DNA from: Carettochelys insculpta
Lineage: Eukaryota > Chordata > Testudines > Carettochelyidae
DNA length: 64,000 nt
Direction: 5' to 3'
NCBI RefSeq assembly: GCF_033958435.1
Contig: NC_134141.1
Location: 97,877,001-97,941,000 of the forward strand
A program made the position numbers and the translations under genes. Below the pieces are notes generated by a model. It saw only the letters and a list, made by a program, of their open reading frames with translations, was not told the DNA's origin and searched no databases. Each line of letters starts with the position of its first letter. Positions within the stretch are counted from its first letter, which is position 1. Below are positions 12,501-27,500 of this stretch, piece after piece.

Positions 12501-15500
12501 CAAAATTCCCTTTTAAAAAGACAAGAACAACACCTCTCTGTCAGTAGATTAAAGGAAAAAAAATAGCTACACTTTTATTTGCCAATGTGCATTACCTTGG
12601 ACTTGCGAGTACAGAATTTCATTTGCCCCCATGTTACATATTTATATACCTTTGTTGGGTCCTCCAGTCCTAGCAAATGTTATAGCAGAAAAATTAGAGC
12701 ATAGATGCATAGAGAAGTATTAATTGCACATATAAATGTATTTATAAATCTTTAAAGTCCTGAGTTTCCTCAACTGATTGTTTTAAATGTCCATGATTTT
12801 TCAAATATCCATTAATAATTTCTTTTGCTGTTCAAAATTTAACTAGTGGGTCACTTTACCAAGGGTCATCGGGGTTCTCTATCACTGAGTAGGTGTTTCT
12901 CTGATATGCTCTAGGAAGTATTTTAGGGGAATTCTCTGGTCTGTGACCAGTCTGGCCTGACCCATCCTGAACAACAGAATTTGCTGGATCATAGGAAGTC
13001 AATATTGTTTTGCAGCATTACCAACACTTCCACTGCTTACTGGGCTCTTAGAAGACATTTGGAGTAAATTACAGCTCAATAACAGCACAGAATACTGAGA
13101 GACAGGACTGGTGGCTGTAAACAAACTTCATGGGATCACGAAAGACTTGGCCACATCAGTGATAAGTGATTGTCCAGCTCACTAAAATCATGCTGGAATA
13201 CAGATGTTGCCATAAGAGAGTGTGCTGGACTACAGAGGTTCAACCTGTACTAGAAAGTCACACAAAGCAAATCACAATATGGTCCCTTCTGGCCTTGGAA
13301 TCCACAAATAATGTGGCCAACTTTGGATTATCAATTTTTATGCATAGAGAATGGAAATTCTTGTAACTGAACATAATCCTTTGAAACAGAAATGGAATTT
13401 CTTATGCATCATCATCATCAATAACCGTGGGCTCAGTGCCCGTTGGCCTCTGATGCCTCTCTCACTATTTCCTTTCATCTTTCCCTGTCCAGTGCAGAGT
13501 GGCTTAGTTTCTGTACACCAGCTCTGCACCATCTACTGTATCATCTATCCATTCTCTGTGGGGTCTGCCTCTCCTATTCGAACCGTCCATTATGCCAAAT
13601 ACCAGGGTCTTGATTTTTTGTTCGTTTTTCATTCTGCGAATATGCCCAAATAGTTGTATCTTCTGTTTTATAACCTTCTGCAGCAGGTTCTCTTTTGGCT
13701 GTATCTTTCTATATAATTCCTCACTGGTGACCTGCATCCATCCTATTCTCTGAATCTTTCTAATAACTCCTTTCAAATGCCAATATTCTTACTTTCAAAT
13801 CTTTCATTATCACCCATGTCTCCCATCCGTACAACATGCTGCTGAATACGCGTTTTCAAGATGCTCAGCTTCGTTCTTAAGCTAATTGCTTTGCTTGTCC
13901 AGATCTTATCCATCACCTTCAAATTTGCTCTTGCTTTCGCTATTCTAGTCGCTATTTCCTTCTTACCGACTAGATCATACGTTATGTTGCTCCCCAGATA
14001 TGTGAACTTCTCTGCATTTTCTAGTTCAATATCATCGACACTGATCTTCCTTCCTATTTCCTTATCTCCAAATACCATCGTTTTTGTTTTATCGATGTTC
14101 ATAATCAGTCCATACCACTTCTCTTCTTCATTTAACACCTGCACCATTTTTGTTAGCTTCTGATCATCTTCCTCAATGATAACTATATCATCCATGAACC
14201 TCAAGTTGTTAATTCTTTTCCCATGCACAGATATCCCTTCTCCTCTTCCTTGATCTTCTCCATCGCTCTCTCCAGATGTGTGATGAAGATACTTGATGTT
14301 ATTGGATCTCCTTGTCTCATACTTCTACTTGTTTTAAACCAACTTCCCAACTCCCCGCATGTTCTCACTCCTGCCTCCGCATTATCATTGATATCCTTCA
14401 ACAACTGTATCAGTCTGCTATCCACTCTGTATGACTCCAACACTGCCCAAGTCACTTTCTGATCTATACTGTCAAATGCCTTTTGAAAATCAACAAAGAA
14501 AATATATACGTTCTTGTTCTTTTGTTGAGCTTTCTCCGCTATCAGTCTTAGTGCCAATATCTGCTGTATGGTACTTCTGTCTTTTCTGAACTCCGCTTGC
14601 TCATCTGCTATATGTTCTTCTATCTGCGATCTTAGTCTCTCAGTCAGTATCATCATCAGCACCTTGCCTAGATGACTCCTTAGGGCAATCATTCTGTAGC
14701 TCTTGCACTCCAACGTACTTCCTTTCTTGGGTATTGTCACTAGCACAGATCTTGTCCATTCTTTGGGCACCTTCCCTTCTTTTCATGCTGTATTACATAG
14801 TCAGTATATTTCCTGAATCATGCTTTCTCTGCCATATTTGATCATCTCTCCGTGATCTTATCATTTCCAGAGCTCTTGTCGTTCTTTAGTTGTTTCACTG
14901 CTTTTTCTACTTCCTCCTTCGAAATATCAGTCTCGCTCTCGATGCTCAGTGCACATATCTCTTTCAGTTCTTCAGCCAGTCTCTCTGAGACACTCGGGTC
15001 CAACTGTACTTTGTATGGATTGGTGCAATATCTCGTCCATCGCTGCACAATCATCTCCCTGTTCTTGAGCACTTCTTCGATCTCATCTTTGATCGCCATC
15101 TGCTTTGGTTGTCATTTCCTATTAATATTCCTAATTGTCTTATACACCTCCCTGGTCTTACATTCACCATAATACCTCTCTATATCTTCACATTGCTCCT
15201 CTAACCATTTCTCCTTATCCTTTCTGGCTGCTTTCCTTTCCTCATTGCATTTCATCCTATATTGCTGTTCTGCCATCTCAGAAACATCTCTTCGGATCTT
15301 CAGTGCTCTCTTCTCTTGAACCAACTTCAGTATCTCCTGGGTAATCCAATTCTTATTGATCTTTTCTTTTTCTGGAACAGTCTGCTCAATTGCCTCTTCT
15401 ATAAAAACGGCTATCCCTGTGACTCTCTTATCTAGGTCTTTCTCTGTGGCGATATTCTTAATCTTCTCTTTGAGTGCTGTTCTGTATGCATTCCCTGTTT

Positions 15501-18500
15501 CTTGCTCACATAACCTCGTCATGTTTCTTCTTTTCTTAAATTGTGTCTTAAATTTTCTTTTGAGCTTTACCTTGATGTTTGCGATCACAAGACTGTGGTC
15601 TGAGTCTATATCCATTCCTTGGAAAGTTCAGCATTGCTGTACTGGTGTTATCCATCTTCTTCTAATCAAAATCATATCTATCATGTTCTTGGACTTCCTA
15701 TCATTCAATCGCCATGTCCACTTCCTCCAGTCCTTTTGTTGGAATCTCATATTGCAGATCACCATCTCATGCTCTGTAGCAAACTCTAGCAGTTTCTCAT
15801 CTTGTTTGTTTCTTTCTGCATATCCAAACCTTCCCATGACTCTCTCCAAACCTTCATTATGTGTTCCAACCTTTGCATTCCAATCTCCTCCGAAGATCAA
15901 CACACCTTTCTTCGGTATCTCCTCCACCGTCTTCGTCAAGTCTTTATAGAATAGCTCAATCTCTTCCTCCATACTGTCTCACGTGGGTGCCTACACCTGA
16001 ATGACTGAGACGCTGAACGGCTTTGCTTCGAATCTCGCTACCATCATTGTTGCACTCACTGGTTTGTAGCCTAATAATGCTCTTCTGTTTTGCTAAGAAG
16101 AAATCCAACTCCTGCTTCATGCTTTGTTTTGTTTCCTGACCAAGTGACTTCGCAACTGCATATCTCTTCTGATGCCGTCCAACGCATCTCTGCCAGTCCG
16201 AGTTTATCACATCGGTATCTCTCCATCTCCTTCTGAAGCAGCTCTAATTTTCCAGTTGCCCAGTGTTCGGACGTTCCATGTTCCAATGGATAGCATATGT
16301 GTTAGCTGTAATTTTCTTTCAGGAGCCAACTTAGTGACCCAAGCCCAATCTCTCAATTGGTATCACAGACCTTGTTTATCCGGGTGATGTCTGAGCTGGC
16401 ATCTGTTATCATTTAGTTGTACTAGCATCAGATTTCATTTATATTGTTGTTTGATGGTCAGCACATTGACACACATCTGACCAATCCTCTTCCTTCATCC
16501 AGGCTTGGGACTGGCATGGAGCTTGTAGAGGCTTCATGGCAGAATTAAATTTCTTATGCACTAACACAAAATCCATTTGTGAAAACACTGGTATTCCTGA
16601 CCATCCCATTTGCAACTGAAGAAAAAAAGCATTGAAGAACTGCCTACATGGTAGCATTGCATTATCTATCTTAAAAAGCACTGCCAAAATGTATTTATGT
16701 TTGCCATGTATTCTTATTATTTTGTACACAAAAATATTAGCAATGCTAGTTCGAATGGTTATCATCAATAGCTAGTACATAATTCCTGTTGGCAAATTAC
16801 AGGCAAATTACAATAAGTCCACATTGTTTTTATATCACTTTTCGGTCATTCTGAAATTAACATTTTAAATAACTTTGTCATCATTTAACAAAGACTAAAA
16901 TATTAATCACAGTTTGGGGGGTGAGGAGAATTGTTGTTTGTTTGGTTTTTTGCCCATTATCAAAGTCTTTTCAGCTCTCCTCATTAACATTTTGGCACTG
17001 CTTAACAGCCTGGGAGATAATGCTATTGACAGAAGCATAATTAGAACTCTGAGGAGTCTGGATTCCTTTCTGTCAGTTGCAGTACTCTCCACATTCATTG
17101 GCGCAGCGTAAGTTCTACTTCCTAGCACCTCACTCTTTCTCTGAAACTGCACTTGTTTCTCAGGCTCCTACCTGCTTAAAAAAGTCAAATGCAGAAAAGT
17201 TTCAGAGCACATAGGGATTGAGTCTTCTACATAGGAAACAGCTTTGCAATCTTGAATTGCTACTCAAAGACATACATGTAAGGTCACATGATTATGGTGC
17301 ATAAGTACCAAATGTGCTAGTTTTACATAGCTGTGCTGACAGCCACCGCAGACTGCAAGGCAAGGTGGTGGGAGGGCAGGGCTGGCCCTCTGCCCCAGAA
17401 GGGGTGGCGCCAAGAGTGGAAAGGGTGGAGCCACCACCAGTTAGCTCTCAGTGCCACCCAGACCGTGGCACTACCTCCCCCTCACCAACTCCCTTGCAGC
17501 TGCGTGCAACCAGAGCAGTGCTGCCACATCACTTCAAAGGGCCTAGAGTACCAGCTGCTGCTACTGCTAAACACCTGTCCCAGGGGCAACTGACCCCTTT
17601 CTCCCCACTCCATCATCAGTTGTTTCAATTAGAGCTAATAGCACAGTAACACTTCCCACCCTTTGCTGTGTTTTCTGTGCTGCATGGAGTCACATTATAC
17701 CTCTACCATGAACATTCAGGTGTCCACCATTCATTTATAAGACTATTCACAAATGACAAACATTTCAGGAACTTTACTACAAACAAGTATTCACCTGAAA
17801 ATGCCTACCAGATGTTTGTTAATCTTCGATTTTAAAAATTTTAGTCAATGGGGGGGGGATGGGGGCAGAAAGACTATAATGTGGCTTAGGTGACAAATCA
17901 GACAACAATGGAGTCTGCTTCTCATCAGCAGTACTTGTGTCCCAGGAAACCGGAACAAGAACTTGAATGCTAGAACTAAATATTCTGGGTCTTTCATCAG
18001 AGCATCAGATCTCAGTGCTAGTACTGTATCCAGAACATGAACTTATACCTGTCCCCCGCCTTGTATTTTTACCTTTGTGATAGAAAACATATAAACTCTT
18101 CCCTCTTCTTTCTTTAGGTCATTCATGAACATTGGTGCACCTACTAGGAGCACATCTGTAACAGAATCTCTGTTAACATCCACTGCACATATCACACTGC
18201 CAAAGTATGAGCCAATCTGGAATGGATAAGACAAAGGCAATTTATTTGTCTTTTGTAAAAAACAAAAACAAAAACAAAAACAAAAACAAAAAGCCACTGG
18301 TTTTGCTCCTGACCCTACAAACACTTGGACATGTGAACAGTCTAACTGAATTAAATTGGACTATACACAAGAAAAGCTACTTGGGTAGCAGGCCTACTTG
18401 TTTGAAGATTAAGCCACTTACTGAATATACTTTTTTTGTATGCTGTGTTGTTGTAGCCATGCCAGTCCTAGGATATTAGAGAAACAAGGTGGGTGATGTA

Positions 18501-21500
18501 ACATCTTTTATTTGTCCAGCTTGTATTGGAGAGAAGGCATGCTTTTGAGCTATACAGAGCTGGGGAGAACAGAAATCTTGTCTCTGTACTAACAGAAGTT
18601 GGCTCAGTAAAAGCTATTACCTTACCTACCCTATTTCTCTTTATTATTTTTGACACCTTCATACTGTTGTTATGGCACTAACACAGTGTAATAAGATTAC
18701 AAATGAAGAAAAAAGAGTGACATGCAATGTATTTCTTTTTTCTGCTAAAATCTGCATGATATAAACTGACCTGTGATTTACTTTTGTATTTTCATCTGTC
18801 TTCTGAACATAAAACAATTCAAAAATTTTCGCCACCATGGCAAGGCTTTCACAATGGCAAACAAGAAGTATCCTGATCTTGCAAATTAATCTTGCAGTAC
18901 CATCTGCCCTCCAGAATACCCTCCCCCAACTAGAGGTATTTACACAAAGTATGACAAATTTTCTTTCTTACCTAATTGCCACGATTCTATGAGAGACTAT
19001 ACAAAAGTCACTGAAACTTTCAAATTCACGACAAGAGCGTAGCAACAGGGACAGACATGAGGTTAAACCTTTTGCAAGAAAAATGATTTTTAAAAAGACA
19101 TACATTATTGTAGACAACCATGGATAACCAGTTTCAGTGCTGCATCAATAAAAATAGACATCTACAAAATGTGTGTCCATGAACAAAATCATTGTACTTG
19201 CCTGATCCCCTTTATAGGACCGAACAACTGTGACTCTGCCCTGTCTGTCAGTCTCATAAACCACTATTCTGCCAGTGTAGTTGGATCTTGGTGCACCAGC
19301 AACAAAATAGACAGTGTCCTCAGTTGAGATAACAGCGACAGAATAACCTAGAAAATAAGTCAACATGACAGCTGTGAGATTATCTAGTAAAGTAGACAAA
19401 GTTAGGGGTTGACTACTAAGGTTATAAGTTGGAGCATCAATTTAAAGCTCAGTGGCTACTCCACACAAGTACTGTGTGTCCATTCTCATTCTGCACTTCC
19501 CAAGTAGATGAACATCTACTCTACTCCTCAAGATTAGGCTTCAGCTGGATTTTGTGTCCAGTTCTGGGCGCCACATTGCAGGAAAGATATAGAAAAATTG
19601 GGGAAAGTTCAGAGAAGAGTAACAAAAATGAACAGTGTTCTAGGAAATATTACCTATGAGACAAAAAAGAAAAAAAATATGGTGTTTATTTAGTTTGGAG
19701 AAGAAAAGACAGAGAGGACAGGACAACAGTTTTCAAATATATAAAAGGTTGCAACGAGGAAGGAGCAAAGTTTTGTTCTTCATCTCTTGGAACAGGACAA
19801 AAAGCAAAGGACTTAAATTGTCAAGGGAGGCTGTGGAATCTCCATCACTGGAGATTTTTAAGAGCAGGTTAGATAAACATTTGTCAGGGATGGTTTAGAG
19901 AATACTTAGTCCTGCCCTGAGGCAGGCAGCTGGACTAGATGACCTCTTGTGTCCCTTCAGTCGTATGATTCTAAGAAGTTGAATTGCATAAAGTCTATCC
20001 GTGTAAAACAAGGCCAGGTCTACACTACAGACTTACATTGATATCAGTACATTGCTCAGGGGTGTGAAAAGTCCACAGCCTACAGCAACATAGTTATAGT
20101 GGGGTAACCACTCCCGCTTCAAGGGATCAATTAGAAAACACTCATGAAACTGGAAAATACATCTATCCTAAACGAACAATGAAAGTCCAAACAAAACTGG
20201 TGGTGTCCTGTATATAACAAGATATCTAACTCATTCCTGGCTTTTACAATTCCAAAGTACATATTGTATTAGTGTGGTGTATTGTGTGTTACTAAGCTGT
20301 ACAGCTAATTGGCTTTGGTGACAACAGAAAAGTAAGTCAGAAAGCTAATAGCAGATATAGTCAAATGTCTATGAAACTGTAGTTATGTTACTAAAATCTT
20401 GAACCAAACTGGAAAACAGCCAATGAAGGAATGAACATAAGCTTCTGACCTAAGGTCAGCTAGAGAGCGTACAGACAAACAGAAATCAGGGACATAAACA
20501 GACCCCTGTATTATGAACTAAATAGTCTTTTTCAAATTCTGTAAATTCTTACATTCTAGTAATGTATGTGTCCCAATGTTTTCCATCTTATGTCATTCAT
20601 AATTCATTTAACATTCAGAGTTTTAAAAATAATTAAAAACAGCAGATGTTTCATTCAGTTTCAGTGAATCCATTTACGTACAGAATTCCTCTCTCTCCTC
20701 AAATCAGTTGTTAACAGGAGACTGCTAGAAAGTAATTCGCCATGATTGCCTGTGCTTGATAAATGTTAGATACACAAGCAATGTTATGCTACGTAACAAA
20801 TGTTGCCTCCCCCGTCTTACCTAAATACGAGCTATGGTTTCTGTCTTGAAGAATTTTTTCAAATGTTTGACTAGGAAATGTAATCACTTGGTTTGAGCTC
20901 TTCTGAATTACAGTCCCACTCCAATCATAAGCTCCAACAGCACCTAACATCAGAACATCCTTTTAAAAAAAAAGAGAGAGAGAATAACAGAGCAACCTTC
21001 TTTATACCTTCAATATGTATAAGGGAAACAGAAGGTACAGCATAAGCATGATACAGTCTGTTGAAATTAATTGTGTTTGGATATTCTTAACCCTCAGATG
21101 TGTGTTAAATGAAGTAGTCATAACCTGCCTGTAATCCTGACTCCTGTGTACCCAATAACTTTAATCATTGGGAACAACAGTGCAGACAAAAAACATTGAC
21201 AAAATTTGACTGAGTAGATGGACCACTAAAAGGAGTGCAATTAAGATTGCTTATGTATAAACACTTTACATATGGTAATTACTTGCAAAAACCATCAACT
21301 GGACTATAGCAGAACTTCAGAATTATGAATGCCTCAAGAATGCAGCTTGTTTGTAACTCTGAAATGTTTATAACTCTGAAGATTCAAATCATTACAACTG
21401 AACATAGGACTTAATTCAGCCTGGAAACATTACTATGCAAAAGAAAAACGCTGGTTTCCCTTTATGTTTTTTGTGGAATACTTTTAACATAGTACATAGA

Positions 21501-24500
21501 ACTGTATTTGCCTTTTGGGGGCAGTCTCGACTGCTGCATAACTGCATACTTCCAGGTCCAAGTGAGGTGTGTGATTGACTGATCAGTTCATAACTTGTAT
21601 GTTAGTAAACTTGGCACTATTGTTCTTAAAGTTAATCATGTACTTAGGAAACCCATTGAACTGAGGCCCTAAAAAGGAAAACGGGAACAGAAATATTTGC
21701 GCATATGCAACTTGCCTGAATAACTTGACAGCAATTGCTTAATTTTTGCTATGACCCAAAATTAACTCATTAACTGTCTCAACAGCTTAATGTTGCATTA
21801 ATATTGCAATTCTTCTTATTCATGTAAACTATCTATCGCTATAGCGATAGATAGATAGATACATAGATTTATTTTAGAGAAGAAATTAAAAATGGCTATA
21901 TTACTAACATGTCTGGATACACTAAAAAAAAGACAGGAGATACTTGTTATGGGTTTTAATCAGGCTGCAACCTTACTATACAGCTGTCTGAGACTACCCA
22001 GCAGATAAAATATACAGTGTAGGTCAAGCCATGATACTTTAACGTATTACCATCAGGCTCCACAAGTCCCCCTTATTTCCATCCAGATTCTCCAGCCAAT
22101 CCGTGGCTTGGATTTTACCATTTACCATCCTTGCAGGAAGGTTAAAGCTGGCAATGAAAAAGGGGGTGGAGGTTTGGCTCCCTGCCATTCCAATCAGAGG
22201 AATCCCCAAACCTCTTGCCCCATTCTATTCCTTTATCCAGTGTCTCCTTTTAAGTCTTTTACCAGGCCATTTATCTGGTCCCTAGGTGCTTTCCCTGTGC
22301 AGTACTGGCACTGAACATCCATCCAACCTTACGAAAGAAGTTATGACATTTGGCCTACTACCTTATTCTTTTTAGCAAAAAAGTTTCCCTGACACTCATG
22401 GTGCAGAAAGTGAAAAAAGCAACACTCCACCAAAGCCTACATTGTGATATGGGAAAAACTCTTTCCTAGCCCTGTTAAAAATGAGAGAGTAACATGATGC
22501 CCACAGTTTTGAAATAGTTTGTTTCAATTTTCTGAGTTATTCAAGCTCAAAATATTCAATTAGTGCAGGAGAATTGTTCATGCTTGGTGAACTGAGAAAT
22601 AGCTAATCTGATTTTGACCAAATTTAAAAGAATTATACTAAAAAATCCGGATTGGTCTGAGAAAATTAAAGGAAACTGAAAAAAACGAGGGCTCTGAATG
22701 GAAGCCCTTACTCAAATTAATTATTGTTTCTGGAAACTGTTATAATAAAAAATATTTTTCTGCTTTCCAACATTGAGTATTTTTATGAATGTATAAATAT
22801 ACCATTCTCCAGCCATGTTGTAATTTAATTAACAACTTGCACTCTGTTTTCCCAGATTGTATTGGAAGAAAGTATAAATTAAATTAGATGTGTACATTTC
22901 ACTGTTGCTTATTATACTTATTAGGTTAAATTATAAATGTACCTATTAATATACAATTATATATTTCAGTCAATACAGTTTTGATCATACCAGCATGACA
23001 CACTAAATGATTAAATATATCATACATACCATTTTTTGTGAGTAATATGCACTGAAGCCCACTTGTGACATTTCCATCTGGAATGTATCACCTTGATCTG
23101 TACCTGTTGCGATAACCATTATTTCAAAAGTTATTCATCAATCATTAAGTCTGTTGAACAGTATTATTGCCACACATTAGGCCACTCCTTTTGCCACTCA
23201 AGTCAGATGAAGCTTGACTGGAACAAATTATCACATAAATAATTTGCTTCCAAAAGTTCATTCAAAATATGCACAATGATCATAGGCTATGTCTATACAA
23301 CAGTGATCTGTCAACAGAGGTTATTGTCAGAATATATCTTCCGACAAAACTTCCATCAACAGATTGCTCCCACACATGAAAGCGGATTGCTCTGTTGATC
23401 TGCTCTATTGACAGAGAGTGGCCAGACTGCCCAGCCGCTCTCTTGACAAAATGGCCAATCGAAAGCACAATAGAGAAGGCTGCCCAATGACCCAGAGTGT
23501 CCACATGGCTTTTTTGTTGACAGACTCTGTTGAAAAAGGTGTTCTGCCTCATGGGAGAGAGGCAGAAGGCTGCCAATAAAAGTGCTGTCAGTATGGTGAC
23601 AGAACGCATTTTTAGTGGGGATGCTCCAATGGGTTTTGTCAACAAAACCCTCTAGTGTAGATGTAGCCATACAATTGGACAGACTCCTAACTCCCTTAGA
23701 CAGAGGGTTAATGGGCACAAAACAGACATCAAAACACTCCAGATCCACAAACCAGTTAGTCAACATTTTAATGGAATGGGGCATTCTGTCAATGACCTAA
23801 AGGTATGTGTGTTACTGAAAAAGAATTTTTGCACTGTTCTTCAAAGGGAAGCAGCCGAGCTGGCTTTTATATTCAAATTTGGCACATTAACACATGGTTT
23901 AAACCGGGACAGGAACTTTCTGAGTCACTATAGGGGCTCGTCTGCATACTTGGCTTAATCTAATTCTTGACCTCCCCCGCCACCCCTCCACTCTCTGATT
24001 TGCTCACCTTGATTATCTTTTTCTGATTTGTCCTCCTTGCTTACTGTTTTTGGTTCTCTGTGCCTTAAATATTGAGTCTGTTCTGGTCTGTCTATGGTCT
24101 GAAGAAGTGGGTCGGTCCCACGAAAGCTCACCTAATAAACTATTTTGCTAGTCTTTAAAGTGCTACTTGACTGCTTTTTGTTTTGATAGTATGAAAATCT
24201 AATTGGTAAAAAGGTAATAGTAATGTTTATTGAAATTTTAATAATGAATGGGTCACATTACTATTCATGCAAAGTCAGACTGTAATCCTTTGATAAAGAA
24301 GAGAGCAAATCCTCAGTTAGTGTAAACTATCAACAGCTCCTCAGCCCCAATAGGTACATTACCTTCTATGCTAAAAATGCGTTCTCCCAGTGTTCCTGCT
24401 TCTTCCAAAAGTGCAGCCTCAGACGATACATTAAAAAAATACTTTTCTGTTGGAAGACTAGCAATTCCTTTGATTTCTTTAATTAAATTTTCAGTATCGA

Positions 24501-27500
24501 GCTCATTTCTGATTAAGTATCCCAAAACCTTGAAATGAGAGAAAAAGAAACCCTAATGTGGATCCATTTCCCTCAGCCTCTCTTTCTCACACACACATAC
24601 AAACATAAGTATTTGATACGTGACTGGAAAATTGTATAGTTTCTCCTGAGCCTTCATACCTTGCATCATGGATTTTACATCAGCCTCTTGACGCATGTAG
24701 ATAAAGTTGGAATGCATTAGAAAAAATGCAAAATATTCTGCCATTTATAATAAATATTAAGGTAAATAAATAGAATTTGAATTCCCTCGCTTTGCAAATG
24801 GCACAGTCATTTCCATCTATGCTGAATGAACACAAAGTGAACGTATAAAGCTATCAAAGAAGAATGGTAGAATTTCCCATGCTTTCACATGTGGTAAATG
24901 ACTATCCAAGGTGCAGAGCAGTGAAGCATCAAGCCCAGTATTCTGAATTCACGTTAGTGAGCAACTTACAAACTTCAAAGGATCTTGTCTTTCATATACA
25001 ATGGGAACTAAAGAAGAATATAATGGAGGATAAACAAATCCTATTTGTTTTGAAGATAACAAAGATAACAAACTAAGAGGTGGGGGAAAGCCGATTGGTG
25101 CGGGGGAGCACCTGGATCGGACGGAGACTTCTCTTACACGAGGCTCCATAGACAGGGATTCCCTAGAAGTTAGTCAGATAGGGAACGTGGGAAATAATAT
25201 ATGGGCAAGATCAGATGTGAAACAATCGTGCATAAAAAAATCCAACGCGTCTGTGAAAGGCGGACATATAAATAGTGGTAGTTTTCTAACATGCTTTTAC
25301 ACTAATGCTAGGAGTCTGTCTAATAAGATGGGTGAACTGGAGTACCTCATATCAAAGGAGGAAGTTGACATAATAGGCATCTCAGAAACATGGTGGAATG
25401 AGGAAAATCAGTGGGACACTATCATACCGGGATATAAATTATATCGGAAAGACAGAACAGGTCGTGCGGGTGGCGGAGTGGTACTATATGTGAAGGATAA
25501 TATAGAATCAAATGAAGTAAAAATCCTAAAGGAATCAAAATGTTCCATAGAATCATTATGGATAACAATTCGTTCCTCTAATATGAATATGGCATTAGGA
25601 ATATATTACCGACCACCTAACCAGGACAGTGATAGTGATGCTGAAATGATGAGGGAGATTAGAGAGGCTATCAAAATAAAAAACACAGTAATAATAGGAG
25701 ATTTCAATTATCCCCATATTGATTGGGTGCATGTCACCTCAGGACGGGATTCAGAGATTAAATTTCTTGATGCCTTAAATGACTGCTTCTTGGAGCAGCT
25801 AGTACAGGAACCCACAAGGGGAGAGTCGATTCTCGATCTAGTCTTGACTGGAACGCAGGATCTGGTCCAAGAGGTAACTGTTACTGGACCGCTTGGAAAT
25901 AGTGACCACAATATAATAACTTTTAATATTCCTGTGTTGGGAAGAACACCACAGCGGTCAAACACTCTGGCATTTAATTTCAAAAAGGGGAATTACACTA
26001 AAATGAGGAAGCTAGTTAAACAGAAACTAAAAGGTAGAGTAATTAAACTAAAATCCCTGGAAGCTGCATGGAAACTGTTTAGAGACACCATACTAGAGGC
26101 CCAACTTAAATGTATACCCCAAATAAAAAAACACAGTAAGAAACCTAACAAAGAACCACCATGGCTAAACAGCCATGTTAAAAAGGCAGTGAGAGAGAAA
26201 AGGGCAGCTTTTAAAAAGTGGAAGTCAAATCCTAGTGAGGAAAATAGAAAGGAACATAAACACTCCCAAATTAACTGTCATAATGTAGTAAGAAAAGCCA
26301 AAAAAGAGTTTGAGGAACAGCTAGCCAAAAATTCAAAAAACAATAGTAAAATGTTTTTTAAATACATTAGAAGCAGGAAGCCTGCTAAAAAAGCAGTGGG
26401 GCCCTTGGACGATAAAGATATAAAAGGAGCGATCAAGGAAGACAGTGCCATTGCGGAGCGATTAAATGATTTCTTTGCTTCAGTCTTCACGGCTGAAGAT
26501 GTTACCGAGGTTCCTAAATCTGAGCCAGCCTTTTTAGGCAACAAATCTGAGGAACTCACTCAGATTGAAGTGACATTAGAGGAGGTTTTGGAATTAATTG
26601 ATAAGCTGAATAGTAACAAGTCGCCAGGACCAGACGGCATTCACCCAAGGGTTCTGAAAGAACTCAAATGTGAAATTGCGGAGTTATTAACAGTGGTTTG
26701 TAACCTATCCTTTAAATCCACTTTGGTACCAAATGACTGGAAGACGGCCAATATAACACCAATATTTAAAAAAGGCTCTAGAGGAGATCCTGGCAATTAT
26801 AGACCGATAAGTTTAACATCAGTACCAGGCAAATTAGTAGAAACACTAGTAAAGAGTAAAATTGCAAGGCATATAGAAGAGCACGAATTGTTGGGCAAAA
26901 GTCAGCATGGTTTCTGCAGAGGGAAGTCGTGTCTGTCTAATCTATTAGAATTCTTTGAAGGGGTTAATAAACATGCGGACAAGGGGCACCCAGTGGACAT
27001 AATATACCTAGATTTCCAGAAAGCCTTTGACACGGTCCCACACCAAAGGCTTTTATGTAAATTAGGTGGTCATGGGATAGGAGGAAAGGTCCTTTCATGG
27101 ATCGGGAATTGGTTAAAAGACAGAAAACAAAGGGTGGGAATAAATGGTAAATTTTCACAATGGAGGGGGGTAACTAGTGGTGTTCCCCAGGGCTCAGTCC
27201 TGGGACCGATCCTGTTCAACTTGTTCATCAATGATCTAGAAAATGAGGTAAGCAGTGAGATGGCAAAGTTTGCAGATGACACCAAGTTGTTCAGGACAGT
27301 CAAAACCAAAAGGGATTGTGAAGAACTACAAAAAGATCTCAGCAAACTGAGTGATTGGGCAGCAAAATGGCAAATGAAATTTAATGTGGGTAAGTGTAAG
27401 GTAATGCATGTTGGAAAAAATAACCCAAATTACACGTACTACATGATGGGGTCAAATTTAGCTACGACAGATCAGGAAAGGGATCTTGGAGTTATAGTGG

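Noticed and set aside
15356..15949. 197-codon plus-strand frame
   Set aside because: It is antisense to the RTE endonuclease region on the minus strand.
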